From positions 1 to 31,113 of the forward strand of contig CATEEE010000239.1 in NCBI GenBank assembly GCA_949499045.1: a DNA stretch of 31,113 bases, read 5' to 3'. Positions 22,363 through 30,149 of this stretch are shown here, piece by piece. The translations under genes and the position numbers were made by a program. Numbering within the stretch: position 1 is the stretch's first letter; the number at the start of each line of letters is the position of its first letter. The notes below the pieces were generated by a model. That model was not told the DNA's origin. It saw nothing but the letters and a program-made list of their open reading frames with translations, and did not search any database. Source of the DNA: Marinobacterium sp. xm-d-530 (GTDB taxonomy: Bacteria; Pseudomonadota; Gammaproteobacteria; Pseudomonadales; Balneatricaceae).

Positions 22363-23732
22363 CAGCCAATCACTTTCCCAGGGTTTAGTATCCCTTTAGG
22401 GTCCAGAGCGGCTTTGATGCTGCGCATGACGGCCAGTTCAGCTTCGCTTCGACTTAACTGGATGTAAGGCTTTTTACTCAGTCCAATACCGTGTTCTGCA
22501 GAGACTGAGCCTCTGTATTTCTCTAGAATCTTATAGACGACGCTGTCGATCGCTTTTTTATCTTTGACCGGCCCTACGCAAAAGTGAATGTTGCCATCCC
22601 CTAAGTGTCCGAAGGTGAGGCAGGTTGAATCAGGGAACTGCTCTGATAGTGCCTCTTTGACTTCGTTTGTGTAGGCTTCCATGTGACGCAGCGGTAGGCT
22701 GATATCATATGGAATCATTGGGCTGAAGGCTTGAACCATTGCCTCAATATCATCGCGAACAGCCCAGAGTGCTGCAGACTGCTGCTGGCTTTCGGCGATG
22801 ACAGCATCGACAATGACCTCTTGCTCTAGAAGCTCACCAAGGACCTCAATAAACTGCTCTTTTCCTCGAGTATCATCGACACACTCTGACTCCACTAGGA
22901 TGTAGTAGGGCAGCGAATCATCAATGAACTTTTGATGGTTGCCAGTTTCGTTAACCATGAATCCATAGAAACTGTTCCACATCGCTTCATATGCAGAGAG
23001 CTTACCCTCAAGTTTTTGTTTAAGCGTGTTTAGCAGTAGCAGAGCGTTATCAAAACTTTCAACCCCAACCAGTGCGGTTTGACGGGCTGGCGCCGAGGGC
23101 CAAAGTCTAAGAACAGCACGTGTGATAATACCCAATGTGCCTTCTGAGCCAACAAACAGCTGTTTTAGATCGTATCCGGTATTATCTTTCAGAGTCTCTT
23201 TTAGGTTGGTCAATACGGTGCCATCGGCGAGGACAACCTCTAGGCCAAGAACTTGATCACGTGCCATGCCGTAGCGAATAACCTTGTTACCGCCAGCGTT
23301 TGCCGCGAGCATTCCTGCTACCTGTGCTGAACCTCGCGCACCCCAATCAACTGCAAATAGCAGATCGTGCTCGGCTGCTGCATTCTGCAAATCCTCAACA
23401 ACGACACCTGCTTGAACGAGCACAGTAGCCCCTTGAGTATCTAACTGCTCAATGGTGCGCATGCGCTCAAGGCTCAAAACAAAATCACCTTCAGTCGCTT
23501 TGGTGGCGTCCGCTAAACCTGTCATGCCTGCTTGTGGAATGATGGTTTGATTTGCCTCATGACAAAGTGCTAATACTTTAGAGACCTCTTCCGTCGATGC
23601 GGGTCGAATCACCGCTTTCGCCGGGCAGCTGCCCTTGCTCCAGCTCTCATTAGGTCGTTGAGCAACCCGTTCATCCGTGATTAGACCGTTATCACCTACG
23701 ATGGCGTGAATGGCACTCAGTAATTCAGACAT
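22362..23732 (-). CDS. FAD-linked 2-hydroxyacid dehydrogenase (GlcD/DLD family)
   Basis: A 456-residue flavoprotein of the FAD_binding_4 / FAD-oxidase_C family, which includes D-lactate, glycolate and D-2-hydroxyglutarate dehydrogenases. The N-terminal FAD domain carries VIRPASTEEVSKVLALCHEA, then IIPQAGMTGLADA in the phosphate loop, a departure from the usual GGNTGL-GG form. It continues with AGMLAANAGGNKVIRYGM and LFVGSEGTLGIITRA. The C-terminal domain has LTFGHLGDGNIHFCVG, the metal/substrate histidines, and SAEHGIGLSKKPYI. The ATG at 23732 has AGGTG at ideal spacing; a GTG three codons earlier lies inside that site. It follows gatB by 12 nt. The exact substrate cannot be assigned. Confidence 0.92.
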   Translation of the reverse strand: MSELLSAIHAIVGDNGLITDERVAQRPNESWSKGSCPAKAVIRPASTEEVSKVLALCHEANQTIIPQAGMTGLADATKATEGDFVLSLERMRTIEQLDTQGATVLVQAGVVVEDLQNAAAEHDLLFAVDWGARGSAQVAGMLAANAGGNKVIRYGMARDQVLGLEVVLADGTVLTNLKETLKDNTGYDLKQLFVGSEGTLGIITRAVLRLWPSAPARQTALVGVESFDNALLLLNTLKQKLEGKLSAYEAMWNSFYGFMVNETGNHQKFIDDSLPYYILVESECVDDTRGKEQFIEVLGELLEQEVIVDAVIAESQQQSAALWAVRDDIEAMVQAFSPMIPYDISLPLRHMEAYTNEVKEALSEQFPDSTCLTFGHLGDGNIHFCVGPVKDKKAIDSVVYKILEKYRGSVSAEHGIGLSKKPYIQLSRSEAELAVMRSIKAALDPKGILNPGKVIG

Positions 23733-23744
23733 GGTATTCACCTG

Positions 23745-25196
23745 TTAATCGCAAAGAGCATCAAGTTTAGATTTGAGTATGCCGGTTACTGCGCCTGGGT
23801 TGGCTTTTCCGCCAGACGCTTTCATAACCTGACCCATAAAGAAACCCAGCATCTTGCCACGTTTCTCAGGTTCTGCGGCTTTGTACTGTTCAACTTGCGC
23901 TGAAGCATTGGCAATGACCTCATCGATCATTGACTCTATTGCACCTGTATCAGTGACTTGCTTTAATCCTTTGGCTTCAATGACTTCGTCAGCTGTACCA
24001 CCTTCGTTCCACTGGACTTCAAAGACTTTTTTGGCAATGTTGCCAGAGATGGTATTGTCCTTGATGCGAACGAGTAGACCACCCAACTGTTCAGCACTAA
24101 CAGGACTTTTCTCAATACTTAGATCGGCCGCATTCAGGTTTTTAGCCAGCTCTCCCATCACCCAGTTGGCAGCAAGTTTGGCATCGCCACAACACTCAAC
24201 TACAGACTCAAAGTAGTCTGCTTGGTCACGGTAGGCCGAGAGAACGCCTGCGTCATACTCAGAAAGCCCTAGTTCACTGATGAATCGCTCTTTTCGTGCA
24301 TCAGGCAATTCTGGAAGCGTTAAACGAATGGCTTCTACATAGGCATCATCCACGACAACTGGTAGAAGATCTGGGCAGGGGAAATAGCGGTAGTCGTTAG
24401 CATCTTCTTTCGAACGCATGCTTCGAGTCTCATTCTTGTCTGGATCGTAGAGACGCGTCTCTTGTACTACCGTACCGCCATCTTCGATCAGATCAATTTG
24501 ACGCTCAACTTCGGTGTCGATCGCGCGCTCAATAAATCGGAACGAGTTGATGTTCTTTAGCTCGGTGCGAGTGCCAAGAGTTTCACTGCCTTTAGGGCGA
24601 ATGGAGACGTTACAGTCACAACGCATTGAGCCCTCAGCCATATTGCCGTCACAGATACCTAGTGTGGTTACGATGGCATGAATTTTTCGAGCGTAAGCTG
24701 CCGCCTCTTTGGAAGTGCGCATGTCAGGTTCAGAGACAATTTCAACAAGAGGGGTACCGGCACGGTTTAGGTCGATACCGGATTGACCGTGAAAATCTTC
24801 ATGCAATGATTTGCCAGCATCTTCTTCTAGGTGAGCATGATGAATACGCACACGACGTTCACCCGCTTCAGTTTCAATGTCGACGAAACCTTCTCCTACG
24901 ACGGGGGCCTCTAACTGAGTGGTCTGGTAGCCTTTTGGAAGATCTGGATAAAAGTAGTTCTTACGTTCAAAAACGGCACGTTTGCCGATGTCGGCATTAA
25001 TCGCTAAGCCAAACATGATCGCCATTTTTTGAGCGCCATCGTTGAATACGGGCAGTGTGCCCGGAAGTGCCAGATCAACGGCACAAGCTTGCGTATTCGG
25101 TTCAGCACCGAAGGCGGTGCTAGCACCAGAAAAGATTTTCGTATTGGTCGCGAGCTGAACGTGAATCTCTAGACCGATAACTGTTTCCCATTCCAT
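23745..25196 (-). CDS. gatB: Asp-tRNA(Asn)/Glu-tRNA(Gln) amidotransferase subunit B
   Basis: Phosphorylates the mischarged aminoacyl-tRNA and amidates it with ammonia from GatA, making Gln-tRNA(Gln) or Asn-tRNA(Asn). The 483-residue length is standard. The N-terminus MEWETVIGLEIHVQLATNTK, the metal/ATP region LALPGTLPVFN, then YFYPDLPKGYQTTQ and GSMRCDCNVSIRPKG are all GatB hallmarks. The C-terminal GatB/YqeY tail ends GKANPGAVTGILKSKLDAL. The ATG at 25196 has AAGGAG upstream; the frame stays open to 25268 inside gatA but that is not family sequence. It is 10 nt after gatA. The presence of GatCAB suggests that at least one of GlnRS or AsnRS is absent or supplemented. Confidence 0.97.
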   Translation of the reverse strand: MEWETVIGLEIHVQLATNTKIFSGASTAFGAEPNTQACAVDLALPGTLPVFNDGAQKMAIMFGLAINADIGKRAVFERKNYFYPDLPKGYQTTQLEAPVVGEGFVDIETEAGERRVRIHHAHLEEDAGKSLHEDFHGQSGIDLNRAGTPLVEIVSEPDMRTSKEAAAYARKIHAIVTTLGICDGNMAEGSMRCDCNVSIRPKGSETLGTRTELKNINSFRFIERAIDTEVERQIDLIEDGGTVVQETRLYDPDKNETRSMRSKEDANDYRYFPCPDLLPVVVDDAYVEAIRLTLPELPDARKERFISELGLSEYDAGVLSAYRDQADYFESVVECCGDAKLAANWVMGELAKNLNAADLSIEKSPVSAEQLGGLLVRIKDNTISGNIAKKVFEVQWNEGGTADEVIEAKGLKQVTDTGAIESMIDEVIANASAQVEQYKAAEPEKRGKMLGFFMGQVMKASGGKANPGAVTGILKSKLDALCD

Positions 25197-25206
25197 ATCG
25201 ATCTCC

Positions 25207-26658
25207 TTATGCCGTAACCGGTGACAGGGTGTGCCACTCTGTATTTTGTTGGTATTGATGAGCCACATTCAGTAAGCGAGCCTCATCAAAATAGTTGCCG
25301 ATCAACTGAAGGCCAACAGGCAAACCATTAACCTGTCCGCATGGAACAGACATGCCAGGTAGGCCGGCTAGGTTTAACGATAGTGTGAATATATCTTCCA
25401 TGTACATCGCGACAGGATCATTCACTTTTTCACCGATAGTGAACGCTGGGCTTGGTGTAGTCGGCCCGACAATGACGTCGACCTCTTCAAAGATTCGCAT
25501 GAAATCTTGTTGGATTAGACGGCGGATCTGTTGAGCTTTGTTGTAGTACGCATCGTAGTAGCCAGCACAGAGTGCGTAGGTTCCAACCATGATGCGGCGT
25601 TTAACTTCAGACCCGAAGCCTTCACCGCGTGTCCGTTTATAGAGGTCTTCCAAATCCTTTGGTTCTTCGCAACGGTACCCATATCGTACGCCATCGAATC
25701 GTGACAGGTTTGATGATGCCTCAGCCGGAGCGATGATGTAGTAAGCCGGAATCGACATGCGTGTGTTCGGTAGGCTAACCTCTTTGATTGTAGCGCCCAG
25801 TGACTCAAGCTGTTTGATAGCCGTCTCAATTTGGGCGGCCATTGCGCTGTCTAAATCTGCACTCATAAACTCTTTAGGCACTCCAATTTTGAGGCCTTGT
25901 AGTGAGTGGTTGAGCGATGCAGTGTAGTCCTCTGTCGGTTGTGCCGATGAGGTTGAGTCCATAGCGTCCTGCCCGGCCATTACGTTAAGCATCAGTGCGC
26001 AATCTTCAGCACTGCGCGCCATCGGACCGCCCTGATCAAGGGATGAGGCGTAGGCAACCATACCGTAACGAGAGACACGTCCATAAGTTGGCTTGATGCC
26101 GGTAATGCCGCAAAATGCAGCCGGTTGGCGAATTGAGCCGCCAGTGTCTGAGCCTGTTGCAGCAGGGGTTAGTCGAGCTGCAACCGCAGCAGCGGAACCT
26201 CCTGAAGAGCCACCCGGTACACGGCTGGTATCCCATGGGTTTTTACAATCACCATAGAAAGAGCTTTCATTGGTCGATCCCATCGCAAACTCGTCCATGT
26301 TGGTTTTACCCAACATGACTGCACCGGCCGCCTTAAACTTTGCAACTACGGTAGCATCATAGGGTGACTTAAAGTTGTCCAACATTTTGGAACCACAACT
26401 GGTTTTGACGCCCTCTGTACAAAAGAGATCTTTATGCGCGATGGGTAGGCCTGTGAAGGGGCCTCCGGTACCCGCGGCAAGACTCTCGTCGGCTGCTTTT
26501 GCTTGCTGTAAGGCCAGTTCGGGAGTGGTCGTAATGAAGGCGTTGTACTCGCTATCACAGCGGTTGATGCGATCGATAAACGCTTGGGTAAGCTCAACAC
26601 TGCTCACAGTGCCATTGCGAAGGTCTTGAGCCAGTTCGCTCAGTGTTTTTTCAAACAT
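25207..26658 (-). CDS. gatA: Asp-tRNA(Asn)/Glu-tRNA(Gln) amidotransferase subunit A
   Basis: The glutaminase subunit, releasing ammonia from glutamine for GatB. The 483-residue protein belongs to the amidase signature family. The Lys-Ser-Ser triad is visible: the lysine in GLPIAHKDLFCTEGVKTSCG, the middle serine in GSDTGGSIRQPAAFCG, and the serine region in VPGGSSGGSAAAVAARL. KPTYGRVSRYGMVAYASSLD is also typical of GatA rather than other amidases. The ATG at 26658 follows gatC by 18 nt. The gatC-gatA-gatB order is a common bacterial one. Confidence 0.98.
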   Translation of the reverse strand: MFEKTLSELAQDLRNGTVSSVELTQAFIDRINRCDSEYNAFITTTPELALQQAKAADESLAAGTGGPFTGLPIAHKDLFCTEGVKTSCGSKMLDNFKSPYDATVVAKFKAAGAVMLGKTNMDEFAMGSTNESSFYGDCKNPWDTSRVPGGSSGGSAAAVAARLTPAATGSDTGGSIRQPAAFCGITGIKPTYGRVSRYGMVAYASSLDQGGPMARSAEDCALMLNVMAGQDAMDSTSSAQPTEDYTASLNHSLQGLKIGVPKEFMSADLDSAMAAQIETAIKQLESLGATIKEVSLPNTRMSIPAYYIIAPAEASSNLSRFDGVRYGYRCEEPKDLEDLYKRTRGEGFGSEVKRRIMVGTYALCAGYYDAYYNKAQQIRRLIQQDFMRIFEEVDVIVGPTTPSPAFTIGEKVNDPVAMYMEDIFTLSLNLAGLPGMSVPCGQVNGLPVGLQLIGNYFDEARLLNVAHQYQQNTEWHTLSPVTA

Positions 26659-26676
26659 ATCTCTAATCCGATCCTG

Positions 26677-26964
26677 TTACTCAATGACTTTAGGGACAAG
26701 GAAAAGCCCCTCTTCAACAGCCGGTGCAACCGCTTGAAGTTTATCTCGCTGATTCAACTCGGTTACTTCATCAGCACGCAAGCGTTGCACTGCATCTAAT
26801 GGGTGCGCCAGTGGCTCCACTCCGTCTGTATCAATCTGCTGCATTTCATCTATTAAATTCAAAATGCTACTTAGGTTTTCGGTGTAGGCCGGGATATCCT
26901 GCTCGTTCAATTCTAAACGGGCAAGATGGGCAATACGTTCAACATCGGAGCGATCGATGGACAT
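26677..26964 (-). CDS. gatC: Asp-tRNA(Asn)/Glu-tRNA(Gln) amidotransferase subunit C
   Basis: The small stabilising subunit that wraps around GatA and GatB. The 95-residue product starts with the family's VERIAHLARLELNEQDIPAY and continues with LSSILNLIDEMQQIDTDGVE and PLAHPLDAVQRLRADEV, ending VEEGLFLVPKVIE. The ATG at 26964 has GAAGG at good spacing. It is the first gene of gatCAB, divergent from mreB across a spacer of about 200 bp with an inverted repeat, a layout seen in several gammaproteobacteria. Confidence 0.97.
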   Translation of the reverse strand: MSIDRSDVERIAHLARLELNEQDIPAYTENLSSILNLIDEMQQIDTDGVEPLAHPLDAVQRLRADEVTELNQRDKLQAVAPAVEEGLFLVPKVIE

Positions 26965-26998
26965 GATTAACCTTCTTTCTTTTTAAATGGTGTGATTA

Positions 26999-27035
26999 AA
27001 ACTATTTTGCGGCTGTAATAAGAGGAAAATAGTTT
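26999..27035. repeat. Perfect 10-bp inverted repeat upstream of gatC
   Basis: AAACTATTTT (26999-27008) and AAAATAGTTT (27026-27035) are exact reverse complements with a 17-base spacer, about 35 bp upstream of the gatC ATG. It could be an operator or a leader hairpin for gatCAB. Confidence 0.75.
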
Positions 27036-27078
27036 CGTAAAAACATTGTGATGGCGCGTAATCTATCACATTTGCGCC

Positions 27079-27107
27079 TTGCCCAAAATCCCCGTCGTTG
27101 CTAACAT
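27079..27107 (+). promoter_or_regulatory. Candidate mreB promoter
   Basis: TTGCCC (27079-27084) and TAACAT (27102-27107) are 17 bp apart, each four of six to consensus. The start would be near 27114, giving a leader of about 48 nt before the mreB ATG. A weak call. Confidence 0.35.
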
Positions 27108-27161
27108 TCTTTGATTAATGAATTGGCTTCTAAAGTCATCGCTTATAAGGTTTTAAATCCA

Positions 27162-28199
27162 ATGTTTAAAAAGATTCGTGGTCTCTTTTCTAGCGACCTA
27201 TCCATCGACCTAGGAACTGCCAATACACTGATCTATCTGCGTGATAGCGAGATCGTGCTAGACGAACCCTCTGTAGTGGCTATTCGCCAGCAAGGTAACC
27301 AGAAGACTGTGGCGGCTGTCGGTACTGATGCAAAAAGAATGTTGGGTAGAACACCAGGCAATATTACCGCTATTCGTCCATTGAAAGATGGCGTCATTGC
27401 TGACTTCCATGTAACTGAAAAGATGCTTCAGTACTTCATCAGTAAAGTTCACAACAACAGTTTTCTTCGTCCATCACCTCGCGTTCTAATTTGTGTGCCT
27501 TGTAAGTCAACTCAAGTTGAGCGTCGAGCAATCAAAGAGTCTGCGGTAGGTGCAGGTGCTCGAGAGGTCTATCTCATCGAAGAGCCAATGGCGGCTGCGA
27601 TCGGGGCAGGTCTACCGGTAGATGAAGCGACAGGTTCGATGGTGGTCGATATCGGTGGTGGTACGACTGAAATTGCGGTGATCTCCTTGAGCGGCATTGT
27701 CTACTCTGAATCCGTTCGTGTCGGCGGTGACCGTTTCGATGAAGCGATTGTAACCTACGTGCGTCGCAACTACGGAAGCTTGATTGGTGAAGCAACAGCC
27801 GAGCGAATCAAACAGGAGATTGGTACAGCTTACCCATCAACAGAAGTGTTGGAAATTGACGTTCGTGGTCGTAACCTCGCAGAAGGTATCCCCCGGATGT
27901 TTACTCTGAACTCGAATGAGATTCTTGAAGCACTTCAAGAACCGCTTCAGTCGATTGTTCAAGCCGTTAAAGGTGCGCTAGAGCAGTGCCCGCCTGAACT
28001 GGCAGCAGACGTAGCAGAGCATGGTATTGTTTTAACTGGTGGTGGTGCGCTGCTGAGAAATCTTGATCGTCTTCTAACGGAAGAGACAGGCCTACCGGTG
28101 ATCGTTGCGGAAGATCCATTGACCTGTGTGGCTCGTGGTGGCGGTAAGGCACTTGAGATACTCGATAAGCAGGGCTTTGAGTTACTTTCACGTGACTGA
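27162..28199 (+). CDS. mreB: Rod shape-determining actin homologue MreB
   Basis: A bacterial actin that forms membrane-bound filaments and directs side-wall synthesis, keeping the cell rod-shaped. The 345-residue product begins MFKKIRGLFSSDLSIDLGTANTL, with phosphate loop 1 (DLGTANT) and an amphipathic N-terminus. It continues with CVPCKSTQVERRAIKESA, EEPMAAAIGAGLPV, phosphate loop 2 in VVDIGGGTTEIAVISL, and the adenosine motif IVLTGGGALLRNLDRLL. The frame is open to 27111, but that 17-codon extension is not family sequence and would begin before the likely transcription start. AAGG lies about 11 nt before the ATG at 27162. It heads mreBCD-maf-rng. Confidence 0.98.
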   Translation: MFKKIRGLFSSDLSIDLGTANTLIYLRDSEIVLDEPSVVAIRQQGNQKTVAAVGTDAKRMLGRTPGNITAIRPLKDGVIADFHVTEKMLQYFISKVHNNSFLRPSPRVLICVPCKSTQVERRAIKESAVGAGAREVYLIEEPMAAAIGAGLPVDEATGSMVVDIGGGTTEIAVISLSGIVYSESVRVGGDRFDEAIVTYVRRNYGSLIGEATAERIKQEIGTAYPSTEVLEIDVRGRNLAEGIPRMFTLNSNEILEALQEPLQSIVQAVKGALEQCPPELAADVAEHGIVLTGGGALLRNLDRLLTEETGLPVIVAEDPLTCVARGGGKALEILDKQGFELLSRD

Positions 28200-28233
28200 T
28201 CTTTCATAACGGCAACGCGAAGGGTTTAAAGTC

Positions 28234-29070
28234 ATGATCTTTAAAAGTGGTCCGTCGCGTTTGCTGTTTACTCTTCTCATCATCGTAGCGTTGTCGATCG
28301 TTACGCTTGATTTAACCTCTAACAAATTTCGTGAAGGCAAGGCTTATCTAACCCTTGTTGCGACCCCGTTACAGTGGTTAGTCGATTTGCCAGTCAAAAT
28401 GGCGGGTGGCGTTTCCGATGTGGTTGTCGGTCGTGCCACTCTGATTGCAGAAAATGATGAGTTGCGAACGGAAGCCATATTGATGGAACAAAAAGTGCTT
28501 CAAAACGCGACCCTTGCCAGTGAAAATCGCCGGTTAAGAACCTTGTTGAATGCTCGCCAAAAGGTGGAGGAAGAGGTTCAGATGGCTGAGTTGATCGGTG
28601 TCAGTTCTGACCCTTTTCAGCATGAAATCTTGATTAATCTGGGTGAGCAGGATGGGGTTGTTATCGGGCAGCCTGCACTCGATTCTGGCGGTATCATGGG
28701 GCTTGTCGTAGATCTCGCTCCTGTCACCAGTCGAGTCATGTTGGTGACCGACTCTAGATCCTCTATACCCGTTCAACTGTTGCGAACAGGTTTTCGTACC
28801 CTGGCGCTTGGTAGTGGCTCCACCAGCGAGCTAAAACTGGACCACATTCCCAATACCGAAGATATTCGCATTGGTGATCTGCTGGTTACCTCTGGATTGG
28901 GCGGCGTTTTTCCCATGGGTTATCCCGTTGCAGAAATAACTGAATTTAGGCAGGAGCCAGGGCGTTCCTTTGCAGTAGTAAGAGCAAAGCCTACTGCGAC
29001 GCTTGATAAGAGCCGCTATCTGCTTTTGGTTCAGCAGGTGAATGAGTTGAAGAGGTTGGAGAGTGAGTGA
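28234..29070 (+). CDS. mreC: Rod shape-determining protein MreC
   Basis: A bitopic inner-membrane protein whose periplasmic part scaffolds PBP2, RodA and MreD in the elongation complex. The 278-residue protein has a short cytoplasmic tail, one transmembrane helix at about residues 9-28 (LLFTLLIIVALSIVTLDLTS), and a coiled coil at about 65-110 (ENDELRTEAILMEQKVLQNA, then SENRRLRTLL). The beta-rich MreC domain follows with DPFQHEILINLGEQDGVVIG, VMLVTDSRSSIPV and GDLLVTSGLGGVFPMGYPVA. The last two are strong family marks. It lies 34 nt after mreB and overlaps mreD by 8 nt. Confidence 0.97.
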   Translation: MIFKSGPSRLLFTLLIIVALSIVTLDLTSNKFREGKAYLTLVATPLQWLVDLPVKMAGGVSDVVVGRATLIAENDELRTEAILMEQKVLQNATLASENRRLRTLLNARQKVEEEVQMAELIGVSSDPFQHEILINLGEQDGVVIGQPALDSGGIMGLVVDLAPVTSRVMLVTDSRSSIPVQLLRTGFRTLALGSGSTSELKLDHIPNTEDIRIGDLLVTSGLGGVFPMGYPVAEITEFRQEPGRSFAVVRAKPTATLDKSRYLLLVQQVNELKRLESE

Positions 29071-29554
29071 TCAAATCTCAGGCGGTGGTTTCTTTGTAAC
29101 CTTAGCCACTTTTTTGATAGCAATCTCTCTGAGTCAATTTCCTCTGGACAGCTCCTTGCAGTGGTTTAGGCCCGACTTCATTCTTTTGGTTCTTTTCTTT
29201 TGGCTTATTTGGGCTCCCAATCGCGTTGGCTTAGTCTATGCATTTTTTATAGGTCTCTTACTGGATCTAGTGCGAGGCTCAGTGTTGGGTTTAGGCGCTC
29301 TTTCATTGACCTTGGTTGCCTTTATTACACAGTTACTACACAGTCGCTTAAGAGTGTTTCCTATACTTCAACAGTCCTTTGTTTTGCTGTTGTTGGTAGG
29401 CCTTAATCAACTGATCTACTATTGGATGCAGGGCTTGGTCGGTAATTCGGCAGATACTCTACTCTTTCTACTACCGTCTTTGACGAGTGCGCTTCTTTGG
29501 CCATTTGTCTTTATTACTTTGCGTCGCCTAGCACGCTCCTTGGATCTGAACTGA
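29063..29554 (+). CDS. mreD: Rod shape-determining protein MreD
   Basis: A small polytopic inner-membrane partner of MreC. The 163-residue protein has about five or six hydrophobic helices. Family signs include FPLDSSLQWFRPDFILLVLFFW and GLVYAFFIGLLLDLVRGSVLG, the latter with the conserved charged D-x-x-x-G patch, then GALSLTLVAFI. The start is a GTG at 29063 inside the end of mreC, and the stop overlaps the maf start by one base (TGATG), so all three are coupled. Confidence 0.95.
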   Translation: MSDQISGGGFFVTLATFLIAISLSQFPLDSSLQWFRPDFILLVLFFWLIWAPNRVGLVYAFFIGLLLDLVRGSVLGLGALSLTLVAFITQLLHSRLRVFPILQQSFVLLLLVGLNQLIYYWMQGLVGNSADTLLFLLPSLTSALLWPFVFITLRRLARSLDLN

Positions 29555-30123
29555 TGAAAGTAATTTTGGCCTCTCAGTCTCCACGGCGACTTGAGTTACT
29601 GCAACAGATAGGAATTCAACCAGAGGTTTGTCCAGCCCATATCGATGAGACACCTCTGAGCGATGAAACGCCTGAGGATTATGTGAATCGCTTGGCACGG
29701 AATAAAGCCGAAGCCGTTGCGGAAAAACGTTCTGACTCACTGGTGATAGGCTCGGATACCAGTGTAGTGATCGATAATAAAATATTAGGTAAGCCCGAAA
29801 GTCGTGACCATTTTTTCTCCATGTTTAAGCGCCTTTCGGGTGCTAAGCATCAGGTTATGACGGCGGTTGCTATTACCGATGGCCAGCTGACTAGAAGTGA
29901 AGTGGTGATTACTCAGGTTAGCTTCTATCCTATTAGTGAGGGAGAGATTGAACGCTACTGGCTTAGTGGGGAACCTCAGGATAAAGCAGGTGGTTATGGG
30001 ATACAGGGCTTAGGTGCGCTGTTCGTCAAAGAGATTCAGGGAAGTTACAGTGCTGTCGTGGGTTTACCGATCGCTGAAACTGGAAAAATTTTAGAAAAAT
30101 TTGGATTTTCAACTTGGACCTAA
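29554..30123 (+). CDS. maf: Maf-family nucleotide pyrophosphatase (YhdE type)
   Basis: Hydrolyses non-canonical or excess nucleoside triphosphates (dTTP, UTP and modified forms in the YhdE type) and is tied to septum control. The 189-residue protein begins MKVILASQSPRRLELLQQIG, the catalytic phosphate-binding motif. It continues with DTSVVIDNKILGKP, SGAKHQVMTAVAI, and DKAGGYGIQGLGALFVKEIQ with the signature GSYSAVVGLPIAET. The ATG at 29554 gives the known N-terminus; an open extension to 29497 lies within mreD and is not used. The position between mreD and rng is as for yhdE in E. coli. Confidence 0.96.
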   Translation: MKVILASQSPRRLELLQQIGIQPEVCPAHIDETPLSDETPEDYVNRLARNKAEAVAEKRSDSLVIGSDTSVVIDNKILGKPESRDHFFSMFKRLSGAKHQVMTAVAITDGQLTRSEVVITQVSFYPISEGEIERYWLSGEPQDKAGGYGIQGLGALFVKEIQGSYSAVVGLPIAETGKILEKFGFSTWT

Positions 30124-30149
30124 GGGTCGGTTGAATAAGGAGTAAGGTT

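Noticed and set aside
24626..25000. Open frame of 124 codons opposite gatB
   Set aside because: Antisense shadow of gatB; no start signals or recognisable motifs.
25515..25829. Open frame of 104 codons inside gatA in another frame
   Set aside because: A shadow of gatA with low-complexity, unlikely protein sequence; the gatA frame has clear family motifs.
27047..27070. CRP-type binding site upstream of mreB
   Set aside because: The half-sites TGTGA and TCACA are 14 bp apart rather than the required 6.
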